Positions 33,173 to 45,700 of a stretch of 64,000 bases of DNA are shown one piece after another. The stretch comes from Echria macrotheca (taxonomy: Eukaryota > Ascomycota > Sordariomycetes > Sordariales > Schizotheciaceae): assembly GCA_030411725.1 (NCBI GenBank), contig MU839855.1, forward strand, positions 62,001-126,000, given 5' to 3'. The notes below the pieces were generated by a model, which saw nothing but the letters and a program-made list of their open reading frames with translations, ran no database searches and was not told the origin of the DNA. Made by a program: the position numbers and the translations under genes. Positions within the stretch are counted from its first letter, which is position 1, and every line of letters starts with the position of its first letter.

Positions 33173-33510
33173 GAAAGGCACCGAGTATCATTGGCGCGGG
33201 ATTACACGCTCATTTCAATAAGTCTAACTTTCATCAACGCGGTGAGGAAGCCCGAGCAAGCCCTGAGCAAGGACTGAGCCTTCTCTGAGCCGGGGCGAGC
33301 GGTTTCAAGTGGGAGGAATATAAAAAAAAACAACTTAGTATTATAATTAGAAATTGGAAATTTCGTGTGCCTAGATTTATCTCACATAACAGAAGTTACC
33401 CATATAACCTCAAGCTGTCAGCCATCCTGATATTGGAAGGAATTCCCCTTAGCCTGGTGCGAAGTGCTTGAGCACTCCAACCCCCAGGACACCCAAGATG
33501 CCCTCAGAAA
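33173..33510. other. Tail-to-tail spacer
   Basis: Between the 3' ends of the DUF6594 gene and the methyltransferase pseudogene. It includes a run of GAGC repeats (GAGCAAGCCCTGAGCAAGG and GAGCCTTCTCTGAGCC, about 33252-33292) and an A-run at 33323. No gene seen. Confidence 0.45.
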
Positions 33511-34893
33511 TCAAGCTGCTGGCTTCTGACCCCAGACATAGCGCGCGAGGAAGTACGTGTAAACATTACGATAGTTGCGAATCATCTTCCGGATCGAGAC
33601 AATAAACTCTTGATGCTTCTCCTTTAACCAACCCAGGACTTGAGTGGCGAAGAACAAGGTGTATCCTGATAGAACCTGTTAGCCATTACTCTCCATAAAT
33701 ACTAGTAGTACTACCATATCATTAAACGTACCCTCCATATCGCTCTCCAAAGCTAACGAGACATAGCGCCCCACTTCTGCCGGCTTCTTGTCGGCCGTCC
33801 ATGGGCCAACCGGTGCCTGGATTCAAACCGTTAGATTTGGCCTAATCATCACACATTATCATAAATGATGGCAGTATAGCATTCACCTTGAGCGTGACAG
33901 CCTCGACAACATCAAACCCCGCCTCTCTAATCGCCTTCTCCTGGAGATCATCGTCAATAACATTAAACGGGCTCCCAATCTTGATCCCGCCCTACGTAAA
34001 CACCACATTCGACAACCACGCCGCCTCTTAATCGTCCATAGTCCCGTAATCGCATTTAAAGCATGGTCGAACTCGCCTAACTCAAGCCACCCGCCTGGCT
34101 TCAACACACTATACGCCTCGCAGAACAGGAATGTCCAGTCTTTAATACCCCCGGCAAAGAAGCGGATATACACGAAGTCAAAGGTGTTGTCGGGGTAGGC
34201 CCAGGCCTTAGTGGCGTCGTCAAGCTCAAACTTGAGGTTAGGCGGTACCCAGCTGGGCTAGATTAGGAATAGGTCGGTGCCGATTACTTTAGCGGAGGGG
34301 TGGGCGTCGGCAAAGTCACTAAATAAGTCAAGGGTTAATAATTCTTAGAGGAGGATATGGTATAGATAGGTAGATGTGCTTCCAACACGTACATTGCCCA
34401 GACTCCTGAAATTCAACGTCAGCCCAGCCCTGTGCGTCGGAAAGGGCGGATACCCGGAGACACTCACCATTCCCAGTTCCAACATCAATAACATTTTGGA
34501 CATCGGGCTTGATCGGCGCCATCGTAAGTTTGCCATCAAGAAGCAGCATCATGTAATGGTGGCTACACCCACCCAAAACACAGAGACGTTAGGATCTACC
34601 TCAATAGCAGCTCAGACAAAAATGTCAGCTCACGTAATATCAATATCCTGGTTCTGGCGCTCATCATTAGGCGTGAAATAAGTCGATTCGTATCGCGCGC
34701 TGTTGAAGGTGCGGCCGTGAATGGCTCTGTACTCGAGGATACTAGACGCCAGAGACGCCAAGGAGCTCACGGCATCCTCATCTTCGTACATAGTGGACCC
34801 GGTGTCGTCGGCAGGGGCTTCGTCTGCCACGAGCGGTGCGGGTGCGCTGGCTACGGCAGTCGGGGGCTGGCCTGTGGTGGGAGAGTCAGTCAT
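33511..34893 (-). pseudogene. LaeA-like (TAM-type) SAM-dependent methyltransferase, RIP-inactivated
   Basis: Six exons can be read on the minus strand: 34893-34634, 34562-34468, 34405-34393 (13 nt), 34318-33887, 33816-33732 and 33665-33511. All five introns have GT-AG borders (71, 62, 74, 70 and 66 bp). The order of motifs is that of fungal LaeA-like methyltransferases: SSILEYRAIHGRTF, DITHHYMMLLLDGKL, SAM motif I VIDVGTGNG-VWAI-DFAD, VIGTDL, PSWVPPNLKFELDDATKAW, GGIKDW, LKPGGWLELGEF and the C-terminal APVGPWTADKK and FFATQVLGW. The usual DLSPIQPSW reads DLFLI-stop-PSW, with TAG at 34260-34258; the three differing codons are all explained by C-to-T changes. A 1-nt loss near 34063 shifts the frame, and in the restored frame one TAA and one TAG replace likely Gln codons. 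The gene is therefore dead in at least four ways while its splice sites and ends remain intact, so the damage is recent. Intact members regulate or modify secondary metabolism; the present copy cannot make a full enzyme. Confidence 0.88.
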
Positions 34894-35230
34894 GACTAGG
34901 TACGTAGATGGACTTCAAGTTGTATTTTCATACCCGTATGAAGGTGAGGGGAAAATGGGGGCCGGGATGGTACCTTTGGGAAATAAGAGCGGTGCACCTG
35001 GTCCAATAGTCTCCTCTTAGCAAGTGCTTCTGCAGTGCTACGCTTTGGTATGCGCGAATTTGGTGGTCTCGGCGGAATAAGAACAAGGGCTTGCATGCCT
35101 TGGTTCAGCTCTCACTCAGATTTCAACCTGGTCTATTGAGTAAAAGTCCTGGCAAAATGCCTGCTTAGAATATCACCTGAGCGTACCGAAGCGGGGCGAT
35201 TAATGCGAAGCCATTACCATACGCCTAGTC
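34894..35230. other. Upstream region of the methyltransferase pseudogene
   Basis: GC-balanced DNA before the third desert. It would have held the promoter. No other gene seen; composition drops at about 35250. Confidence 0.45.
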
Positions 35231-37980
35231 GGTGAGAGCCGTTTCTTATTGTCGATAGATAGCTACAGAGCAGAAATTATCACCTTTAATTAGAAAATAG
35301 GGCTTAAATCTTGGTCTTATACACTCTTATAAGAATTACCTTAATACCATTATCTATTTTATACAAATCTGTAATATAATTAGCCTAATTATAAAACAGT
35401 TAGTCCTCAGCTGCTACTTATACTTATTAAAGGGGTAAGGTAAGGTAAATAAAGTAAGTACTTACCTTGATATTTCTAAATATTATCGCTGCTATCTTAC
35501 TAAATCAAGTTCAGACTCTTCTTAAAGAAAAAAGTACTAGTAATAAGCTAATAAGCGACTTCTTAAGTCTTAAAAGAATAACGTTTAAAGTAATTAATAA
35601 TTACTCTTTTAAGGTTTTTAAGCGCTTTGATATTATTTAAACAGGGAAAAGACTGTGGAATTTCGGGGTATATATATATACAATAGCGCTAGTTCGAGTT
35701 TAAGGTCTTATATTTACCGTAAAATCTAAAGGCTATTTGTTTAAAAACAAAATTGTCTTAAATATCTATACTGCTAAAGAATTAATTTACTTTTGTTACA
35801 AAGGTATTTAGCAAAAAGTCTATTCATAGCGATAGTTTAACTAGTTTAGTTAATAATACTGCTTTTTAAAAGCTGTTAACTAACTCCTTATTATTAAATA
35901 ACAGATTTATGTTATTATCTCTGTTAACGTTACTTATACTTATCTTATAAAAAGCAAGAGATTAGGGTAAACGCTTAAGATATTACCTTATATTAACTTT
36001 TTCTTTTACTTTACTACTTATATTAGATTATTATAATATAAACTGCTATTAAAATATATACTTAATATACCCTCTTTAGCAAACAGCTTAAAAAAAAGAG
36101 GTGTAGCTAAGGCTATACGGGCATTTATTTTAAGGTTAGAACTTATTATAATACTAGGTTATATAAATAATATACTAAAGACTTACGCTTCCTATATTTT
36201 GAATTCTGATTTGGGACAGTTAGATTACTGTTACGGTACCAGCAGGGATTATTTCGGATACCCACTGGAACGGACCCGGACCACCGGCGCTTAGGCGTTG
36301 GGGCCTAGCTATATATATATAACCACCTTATAATACTTCTTCCCTTTCCACTCTCCTTGCACAATAATAAGTCTTTCTACCCAGTCTTTGGTCGGCGTTG
36401 TAACAATTATAGAAACTTATATATGACATTTAAATAGGTTTTAAGGTTAGATTATAATTAACGTATAGTAATATAAACCTTACTATAATAGTTAAGTTTT
36501 AATCAGTTATAATTTATAATAACTGCTATACTTTTATTTATAAATAAGGTAATAATAACTGCTACTTTTATTATTATCTCCTTCGACTTATTTATTACTG
36601 CTTTGCTAAATATTAAACCTTTTTTAAATCTTTTTTACAGAATTTCCTTAAATAGCGTAGTCTTATATATATTTCTGTAATTAAATAAGCTAACCTTTTC
36701 CAAAACCAGTACTCTTATTATCCATTATAAGGTAAAAGCTTTACAGCAAACCTTTTTAAACTGTTTAATGCAGTTACTTATAAGCTAGCTCTTAGCTTTA
36801 ATCTTAAAAGCTAAAATCCTGCTAGTATTATTACTTATTAAGATAATATAAGCAGTATATAGTAAAAGGTAGTATAACTAACTCTGTTCTAATAATAAGG
36901 TTTAAAAACTATTAAATTAGCAGGTTTAGCTTAAAGACTTTCTCGATTCCTTTTAAAACTTACAGCTTTATAATCTCATAAACTCTACTACCCTTTAAAA
37001 AGGGTTAAAAAGCCAGCAATATAAAAATTATATTATAGTTTCTATTTATAAGTAGATTAATAAGAACAGTATTTACTTATTAAAACACAAAATATAAGTC
37101 CTTATATATATTAGCTTTAAAATAATATATTAAAAAGAGCTTTATAAGGTTATATTAAAATATAACAGGTAACTTTTAAGCTTGAAAGCCGTTTTAAAGA
37201 CCTTATCCTTATATACGTTAATATAGTACCTGTAAAAAATGTAACTATGAAAAGGTAAGTGTTCTGAAAGTTCTTCAAGATAAGAGAAATAATTAAAATA
37301 GCTGACAAACTTATATATATCGCTTAATTTATAATAAAACTAATTAATCTTTTAGCAGTAAAGCTTAGCAGCTATTTAATCTTTAGTCTAGTTATAATAT
37401 TATAAGCTATATTTGTTAAAGTTTGCTTGCTTAAATTAAAGATCCTTTTAAATTTTTTGTATTTATTAAGGTATAAAGCGCTTTAAGGAAAACCTTATCT
37501 GGTAAGCTTTTGGGATAATCTTTCTTTTTGAATTTTAATACCTTTTAATGTAGTTAAATTAAATATTATAATAATAACTAAAACAGCAGGTTATAAATTA
37601 ATAAAAGGTATAAAATATAATATATTACTAAACAGCATATTTATAGAATTTAATGTATATATTATTAAGTAGCTGTTACGTTATACTTATATTTTATTAT
37701 TAATAAAGACCTTTTTATAACAGTTATATCATTATTAAGCTGTATTTATTAAGTTTTAGTAAATTAAGTCTAATATAATATATAATGTAATTATAAGGGT
37801 TATAACAGTAAATATTAAGTTTATATACCTTACTTTATTAAAGCTTTTATCTTAATAGTTCTGCTTAATTAAAAGTATAAGATTAAAGATATTTCCTCTT
37901 AAGTCTTTAAGGATAAGATTATATTATAAGGCTTTTTTAATAAAGTTAAATAAGATATTAAGATTTCTTAAAAATAGTGA
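35231..37980. repeat. Third desert, first part
   Basis: TpA-rich DNA with stops in all frames. No element ends of families A or B were recognised. A short balanced patch at 36200-36400 (GGACCCGGACCACCGGCGCTTAG) may be a relic of an unaltered end. Nothing codes. Confidence 0.5.
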
Positions 37981-38230
37981 ATCGGGGCTGGTGCTGCAGT
38001 TACCAAAACCCCTTAATAACAACAACGAATGGGTATAGGAGCCGAAGGCTCCCTTTGAACGTAACGAGAGGGGTCGCTCAATTGTCTTCCCTTCTCTCTC
38101 CGCTGCCTCCCCCCAGAACTGAGGAAAGAGCGTAAAGCGTAAGAACTAAATAACATGAGGAGCACGGGCACCGCGCGTGCTTACGTGCGTTGTGACGAGC
38201 TGTGCGCTGACGCGTATAATGGATTACAAA
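37981..38230. repeat. GC-rich hairpin island
   Basis: 250 bp of GC-balanced sequence in the desert. It contains the hairpin GGAGCC-GAA-GGCTCC (about 38040-38054), a pyrimidine-rich tract, and a GC-rich inverted-repeat patch (GCACGGGCACCGCGCGTGC, GCGCTGACGCG). No frame. It may be the end of a dispersed element or a small insertion. Confidence 0.45.
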
Positions 38231-40560
38231 GATACTAGCCCCAAATCAATAGTGATAAGTAGTTTAAAGATAAACTTATAACTGTTTAACTATTATTAAT
38301 ATATATACTTCTTTTTTAATATTTAAGGATAAACGTGCCTTTTACTTAATAAGCTAAAATAGCTTATTAACTTAATTATTTATTAGTATAAAATGTTTTT
38401 AACTTAAAATTCTAATAATAATTATTAATATATAATAATATTTTAGTAGATTCTTTATAGTTTCGATATTTTAGCTACTTTAGCGTTAAGCTACTGCTAG
38501 TTTATTTAAATAAGGTATTTAAAAGATAATACTTTTAATATTTTTAAGGAAGAGGTATATAGCTATATTAATATCTTATTTTTTATTATTAACGTTTTTA
38601 ATTACATTTAAAATAATAATAACGCAAGGAAATATAAGTTAATTAACTGATTTATTAATAATTGCAGTATTTTACTTAATAAGCTTTTATAAGATTATAA
38701 ACTTAAACGCTTTTAGATTTTAAAGTATAAAAATAACTATATTTAAGAAAATATATAATAGTTTTAGGTAAAGCTTTATAATAATATATTAACGTTTTTT
38801 TATCTTAAGATTAAATGCTTAAAAGGTAGTTTTTTTTATCTGTACTATATTTTTTTAAGCTTTTGTTTTAAGTTATTATTAAAAGAAGAAAGAGATAATT
38901 AATTATCCCTCCCTTAAACTTTATGTCAGATACTGTAAAGAACTGCTTCCTTACCGTTATATCTTTTATAATCAGCGTAAAAGAGAAGCGTTTCAGTATA
39001 ATATAATAATAGATTAACGTATAGATATATATCCCTTATAATAAGGATATAGTTATTTTTTAATAAGGTAACAAAAAAGGGAAATTTTAACTTATTTAAG
39101 GGAAAAACTATATTTAGATAATTAATAAGTATTTTAATAAAAGTGCTTTTACTAACTTTAGTTTAGCTAATAAAGGAAACTAGATATAGATAATAGATCT
39201 TTAAGTTAAAAGTTTAACCGTCGTTTATTAACGATATAAAATAGTTATAATCTTTAAAAGTAAGTATTTCCGATAAATCTTGACTAATGTTAAACTAAGT
39301 CGTATTATTATTATTCTAAAGCTTAGTTTTATACTCGTTATTAGTTCTCAAAAGCTTTAGAATCTGTTAGAGCCTCTAAATAACAGCAGCATTAAACTTT
39401 TCGTAAGGTTAACCGTTAAACCTAACATTTTCTGGAACGTAAAAGACCTATTTCAGCTAGTATTTATTATAAAACGAGAAGTTATTACACTAAATACAGC
39501 TGAAGAGTTTCCCTCCTATAGCGTGGCATAGCTGGTAAGCCTGACTACTACTTCTGTTCGCTGCTATAATCAGCTTACTAATAATAAAGATAAAAATTTA
39601 ATAACCTATATAGGCTATTTAGGGTTAAGGATGGATAAATACGAGTTTTTAAGATACTTTGCTGGTAACGTTTAAATGAAGACGATAACTGTTATTATAA
39701 CCCTTATTAGGCTTCGTCGGATATCTACGTTCCCTCAGCCACTGGTGTTCAGTTAAGGCATCAATCATCTAGTCAGATTAACGTACGGCACTTCACTAAA
39801 TATCAGAGACCTTAGCCTGGTACAGCGGGGTAAAATGCGCCCTGTCAGATGTTCTTCATTTAAAACCAGGGTAATATACGCACTCGAATGCAGCGGTAGA
39901 AAGCTGTGCTAAAGTCACCCGCCCGCTTAGGTACTAGACTTTTGGTGAGATAAGTTGTAAATATTTACGAAATATAACTATTCGAGCCCAACCGCTAGGT
40001 AAGAGTCTAAACGACATAAATGTAATAACTATACGAAGGATCAAATCCCGTTTTAAATAGTATCAAATCACCCTACTTAAGCCTTATTTCTTAAAACCAA
40101 ATTACCCTTTTATAATCACTATTAGAATCGTAATTACAGCTAAAAACCCCCTACCGCTTAAAAATACCTTTATATTCTTTATTTAACAAAAAAGATAAAA
40201 TTATGTAAGAAAAGTCGTCTTAGCCGTCCGTTTAGACACCCAAATTAACATACTAGCTTATACAGCACAAAAAAAATAGGTAAAAATCACCTACACAGTC
40301 CTTATCAACTTTTTTACTATTAAAGTAAACCCTATTATGAAGAAAAGAAGTATTATTAAGCTAATAAATAAAATGTAACTTATTATCGTTAAAGGAGACG
40401 TAATTAATATAGCCTTTAAGCAGTAAAAAACCACCCAATACGGAGCTTATCAGGTCTTTAGTAACAAAAACCATTTACACATCAAAAATTATTAAGATGT
40501 AAAGTAGTTATAGTATTGGAGAGAATAGTATGGTTAAAAATGATGAATTTTTCTCTATCT
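38231..40560. repeat. Third desert, second part
   Basis: RIP-like sequence. 39700-39970 is less altered and has GC near 45 percent by eye, but no frame or domain can be read. Element ends were not found. Confidence 0.45.
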
Positions 40561-40765
40561 TAAAGAGCGGGAGCCGAGTTATTATAACCATGTGGGTAGC
40601 TAGTATACGAAGTGTATTAGCTACGCTCGCTTTTACGAAGCGAAGTTAGTTGCGGAGCCTAGCGTTTTTGGCTATGCGGATCTACGGAGCCAGCCGCTGC
40701 GCGGCTGCGTGGATCTAGCCGTTCTACTCCAGCCACAAGGGGCGGCCTAAACAGGCGCCCTAAAT
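40561..40765. repeat. GC-rich hairpin island
   Basis: Contains nested inverted repeats: TAGCTAGTATACGAAGTGTATTAGCTA, CGCTT-TTACG-AAGCG and CAGCCGCTGCGCGGCTG, and ends with GGGGCGGCC. Loop sequences of the TTC/GAA/ACG type recur in the other islands. No coding potential. Confidence 0.45.
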
Positions 40766-42330
40766 TAATGTAACTTAATAATAGCTATTAAATTTAGCCT
40801 TAAAGATATTTATTTACTTTCTACTTTTTATATATTACATTAAACTAATAGGTACTTACCTTAATTCGCTAAAATCTGTATTAAAAATACTTAAAATTAA
40901 TTTTAAATACTTACTTTTATAAATATAGTAATATTAATAATTAAAAATTAATAAAAGTAAGGGAAATTAAGTTTATTAATAATATAATGTTTAATAATAA
41001 CTTTATAATTGTTAAATTTAAAAAAGATTTATAGTAATCTTAATTATATTATAGAGACGGAATATAGGTTATTACGCCTATATATAACAATCCTGTAGTT
41101 TTAAACCATAGGTTCCGAACTGTAGCCGTATAAAGGTGGAACAATAGATCCCAAGGGTTGTAAGTAGTTAAGAAATACTTTAATACAATAGTACAAAGCA
41201 GTATTATCGTTACTACCGTAACTTAAGCTTAGCTACTAGGACTATTTAGCATATATATCCTTAAAGAACTAATATTTTAAACCTCCGGGCCCCCAAGTCT
41301 TTACAGCGGGTCCTGAGGACCTAACGCCCTAAGTCCTTAAGTTTTTTTTAACTGGCTATTTTCTGCTAACTTAGGGTAAATAAATAGGTTAGTTATTGTA
41401 GGCTAGAACCCCTGGTTTTTGGCGTGGCCCGTAGGCTACTACCTTAAAATTTCCATTACGCGTTCTATATTCTTACAATCACTCCTTCATTTAGTATTTT
41501 ACCACAGCAATTAGGCCAAGCCTTCTAAGTAGGTGGTTCTAGTCTTTATACCCTTATGTCTTTTAGTACGCTGCAGCCCTAATTTACTACCTAATAGTTC
41601 TTCGCCCTTTAATTGGTATTTATAAGCCCCAACCTATCGTAATTGGCTCAGCTGTGCCTGGGATTTACAGGATGCCTTAGGTAGAAGGGCGTTCGGCTTT
41701 ATTGGGTCGTAATACTACAGCTTTTCTTAATGCTTTTACAGGATAAATTTATACAACAATTTGGATTTAAGTAACTTTATACAATAGTCTTAATAGATTT
41801 CTACTTGCTGTTAAAAAGTAAAGTACAATCCACAAAGTAGGCCGTAGCTTTGGCTGGCAAGTATAGCGATTTACTTTATACATTAATACACAAAAGATGG
41901 CCCTCTAATTTCGCTAAAGAGCTACTAAAGGGAAGCAATTATAACCCTCATCTTTTTAATCGCTTTGGTAGTAATTCCTGTCAGAAAGTAGGGGTCCCTA
42001 AGCATCTAGTTAGCTTCGCTAATTAAATGCCTAGCACTACCAGAGCGCTAGTAAGCCTTAAGGACTATAGTGACGAAGGCTGATTCCTATAAGAACGTAT
42101 ATAAAGTAGAAGTTTCTGGCTGGAAGCTAGAATTAGAAGAAGCAATAGAATTAAGCAATTTTGACTTATTTCTGTAGTGCAGCGTTTCGATAATTACAAT
42201 ATTGCTGTCGCGTTTCTGACACTTACCATGAATAAGTAGAGCTAAAATTTATTTATATTACTAATAATTTACTAACGTTTTAATATATATAGGTCACTAA
42301 ATCCTATTAAAGCTGCTTACTCGCTTGGAA
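40766..42330. repeat. Third desert, third part, with LTR-like repeat copy
   Basis: 41040-41260 is related to 26220-26440. A GGTCCTGAGGACC palindrome lies at 41317. From 41370 to 42240 the sequence is only moderately altered, so a transposable element interior is likely, but no frame remains. Confidence 0.45.
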
Positions 42331-42740
42331 TACTCACCTCGCTTATTGTAACAAGGGTTCTGTAGATAGCTTGCACTAGTTAGCTTACGGGCTGGGAAAA
42401 TATCAATTAAAGCCTGCTCCTCCTGACCTGGTTTCGCTAGGCTATTTTCCTATATAGTAACTAGCTGCGATTATAGTGGCGACTGTGGTGGCGAACTGCA
42501 ACCCTGACTAGCTGAGCTGATTGCGTTAGCTTAGCTTACCCGAACTATTCCTTAGCTGGTGCGTCTACGCCTTAGTGCGGCCGTTCTGGCCGCACGATTG
42601 CTCTGGGTGTTATACTTATTATATACGTTGCCTCCTATGCACCAGCCGCCAATCTCTTTCTCTGCTAGCATGGACAGGCAGATGCTGCTGCCTAAAGGCG
42701 GTGAGCCAGAACCGAGCAGCGTGCCCATAGTTATCTAGCC
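42331..42740. repeat. GC-balanced hairpin island 2
   Basis: Homologue of 28130-28345. It has CCTGGTTTCGCTAGG in place of the first stem, then GACTAGCTGAGCTGATTGCG with inverted TTAGCT copies, and finally the stem GCGGCCG-TTCT-GGCCGCA. The last stem pairs perfectly although it differs from the stem TTCCGGC...GCCGGAG at the equivalent place in the other copy. Confidence 0.55.
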
Positions 42741-45700
42741 AAGCCTTTGCGTAAAAGCATAATCTATTTTATAATGGGAATGACATCCTACCGCTTATAT
42801 ATTTAGCTTCAACTTACTTAAATTCTTAATGGAAGGCACTTTCTGTAGAATATAAATGTACGGGTGCAGCAATGTGTTGCAATCGATACTACCTCTGCTA
42901 CGAAAATCCTCGAGTGAGGAGGAAAGAAGAAGTGAACGAAGGTCTGAAAAATGTGCTTCCTAATATATATAACTATGGTGCTGTGACCAAAAGGAAGGAG
43001 AAGGTTCTGGATGTGTGGTGGTAGTGCGTGCGGTGCTGGGGTGTTAATCTGGGAATAGCCTCAATAGAGGATCCTTAACCGAGGGTAGCCGAGGGCAAAA
43101 CAGGGCCTCAGCCCATCACAATAAACACCTATTTAATGGTAGGATTCTGTCTCTAGCTCAGACGTAAGCGTATTATATGTAAGCTCCCGCTAAACCGGAT
43201 TTCTTAAACAGTGTAAATGTCTTGTAAATGAGTCATTACATGAGTCACAGAATTTGCATTCTCCACAGACCGATAGTGGAGGTATAGAGCAGTGATATTA
43301 ATAATGGAGATGCGGGTGGGAATAAGCGAGAGGGCGTGAAACTAGCCGGACACTATGATGTAAAGGGTAATACGGACTTAGCAGGGTTAATTACTGCATT
43401 TGATACCGCCTAACTCGCAGGAGAAGGCCGCGACACTGAGCTTATAATATAAAGTTTTATATTATAAAACGCCTCGTACAAGCCTTTACCTCCCCGGATA
43501 CTACTATTAAAAAGCTTTAAAAGCAGGTATATTTCTTTATAAATATAGTAAAAAGTATAATTATAGCTTAATTACGCCGTTCCGAAAAACGTTTTAAAAA
43601 GCGCTTATAATAAATACTAAAACTATCTAAAACTAGGCTTAAAAACCCGAAAAGATTTACTAAACTTTACTAGTAAGCTTAAATAAAACACTATAAAAAA
43701 TTGTTAATTACGTAAACTATATAGAAAATAAAAAGGGTTTTTAAGTAAAAGTATACTTTTACTAACAGTTATTTAATCCTATTACAAATTAAAAAAAAGA
43801 AATTTACAAATCTAAAAAGTATTATAAAGTATATAGCCTTATAAACCTTTTACAAACCTAGTACAAAGCCCCTTTTACTCTATTACTATTAAAGACTAAC
43901 CCTCCCCCTAATAGTTTAATTTAAGCTTATAACTTAACTAACCAAAACTAAAGTATATAAATTTTTCCTTTCAGAAAAAACCAATATATTTAAGCCCAAT
44001 TTTGTTACCCTCTCCTTAATACGCTATATCTAAAAAAAACCCTTAAGGCCTAAATAGTAGGAAACTTAACTTTAAGGCCTACCCTAATACTTATTATAAT
44101 TACCTAGTAGCTTTAACCACTAAAATATTCCGCCTCAGCTATTTCCCTTACGCCTTTAAATGTACTATTATAATTACCCTTTCCAAGTTAAAAAGGAATT
44201 TATATTCCTTTAAAAGTTAAAAGCCAATAATACTCCTTTTTATTTATAATAAGGGGTTTAAATGCCTTTTTACTACTTATATAACTTATATCGCTTTCGC
44301 CTATAACTTCCTCTTAAAGGGTATAGTTAATATAATCCCCACTTAATCGGCTACAAACCTAATTTTATATTTAATTTATAATACCAAAACTACTTTTCGC
44401 TGTAACTTTTACTTATTAATTGTAATTTATAATATTAGTACTATATATCCCTTTACTGAACCTAATACCCTGTTTTTTGTCCTAAAGGGTTAATAATAAC
44501 CGGTATAATTAGTAAACCTTATTAACTCCTTTTACTAAAATTACTTATACTCCTTTTATTAAAGTAATAATATCTACCGCTTTAATAACAACCTCCCCTA
44601 AAACTCCTCTTAGTCTTTTATCCTTTTTATAATATTTTCCTTAATTTTAATCACTAAATTACCTTAAAAGGGGGCGTTTTACTATATAAATAATATATCT
44701 TACCTTACCTTAAAATACGATTTAATATAAATTTAAATTAAAATAAGCTATTAAGCCTTTAAGCTCTACTACTTAGCCGCAGCTTTAGGCTTATATATTA
44801 ATAAAAAGAAAACTAGAGTCCTTGACGTTCCCTTAAGGGAATGAGAGTTTAGGGCCTAGATACTACTCTACCGCCCTTTAATAATAACCTTTACTAATCT
44901 AATATGGGTTAAAATACGCCTTAAGTAACTAAAAATAATCCTTAACCCTAAGCTTTTACTTTAAAACTATATTTATAATTAAACTTTTTAAGCTAAATAC
45001 TTAATAGGCTTAGTAGTTAGAACTAATTAAGTTTATAAAGGCTTATTTATAATATTAGTACGTATTTTCTATACTATTACTATAATTTCTATTACCACCT
45101 ACGGGCTTACCACCTTTTTCCCTAAGCTTATATACTTAAAGCTACTATAATAATACAGTATACTTAGGTGTTTTAGGAACCTTAAATCTTTTATTAAACG
45201 CTTATTTAATAATACTTTAATATATAGTTTTTAATTAAAAAATTATACCTATTTCCGTTTAATAATAAGTAGTTAAATCTTTTTTTATAAAAGTATAAAA
45301 TGTAGGCTTTTAACTAATATTACTAAATAGCTTTAAACCCTTTTCCCTAATTACCCCCTAGCGGTATAGCTTTCGAAAACTTTATTTAGTAAATAATTTT
45401 AACTTTACTTTTTTATATACTTTACCCTTTTTAATTCCAAATTGGTACTAAAGGGTTTTAATTAATAAAAAGTAAAGTATTAGAGGAATTATACCTAATA
45501 AATTAACCTACTAGAGGCAGATCTAGTTAAGTAACAGTTTAACTATTGTTTTTACTTTTTCGATAAAATCCCGTAATATTTTTAATTAAGGCCGTTAACT
45601 TACCTTTTACGCGTAGGCTTTGTACAAGCTTTAGGTAAATAGTCCAAATATTGGAATTTTTACTCCCTTTATTACTAATTTAACTACCCCTTTAAAGCTT

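Noticed and set aside
40000..42300. Possible CRISPR-like or tandem array from repeated short motifs
   Set aside because: Motifs are irregularly spaced and AT-biased; the host is a fungus and no repeat-spacer periodicity exists.
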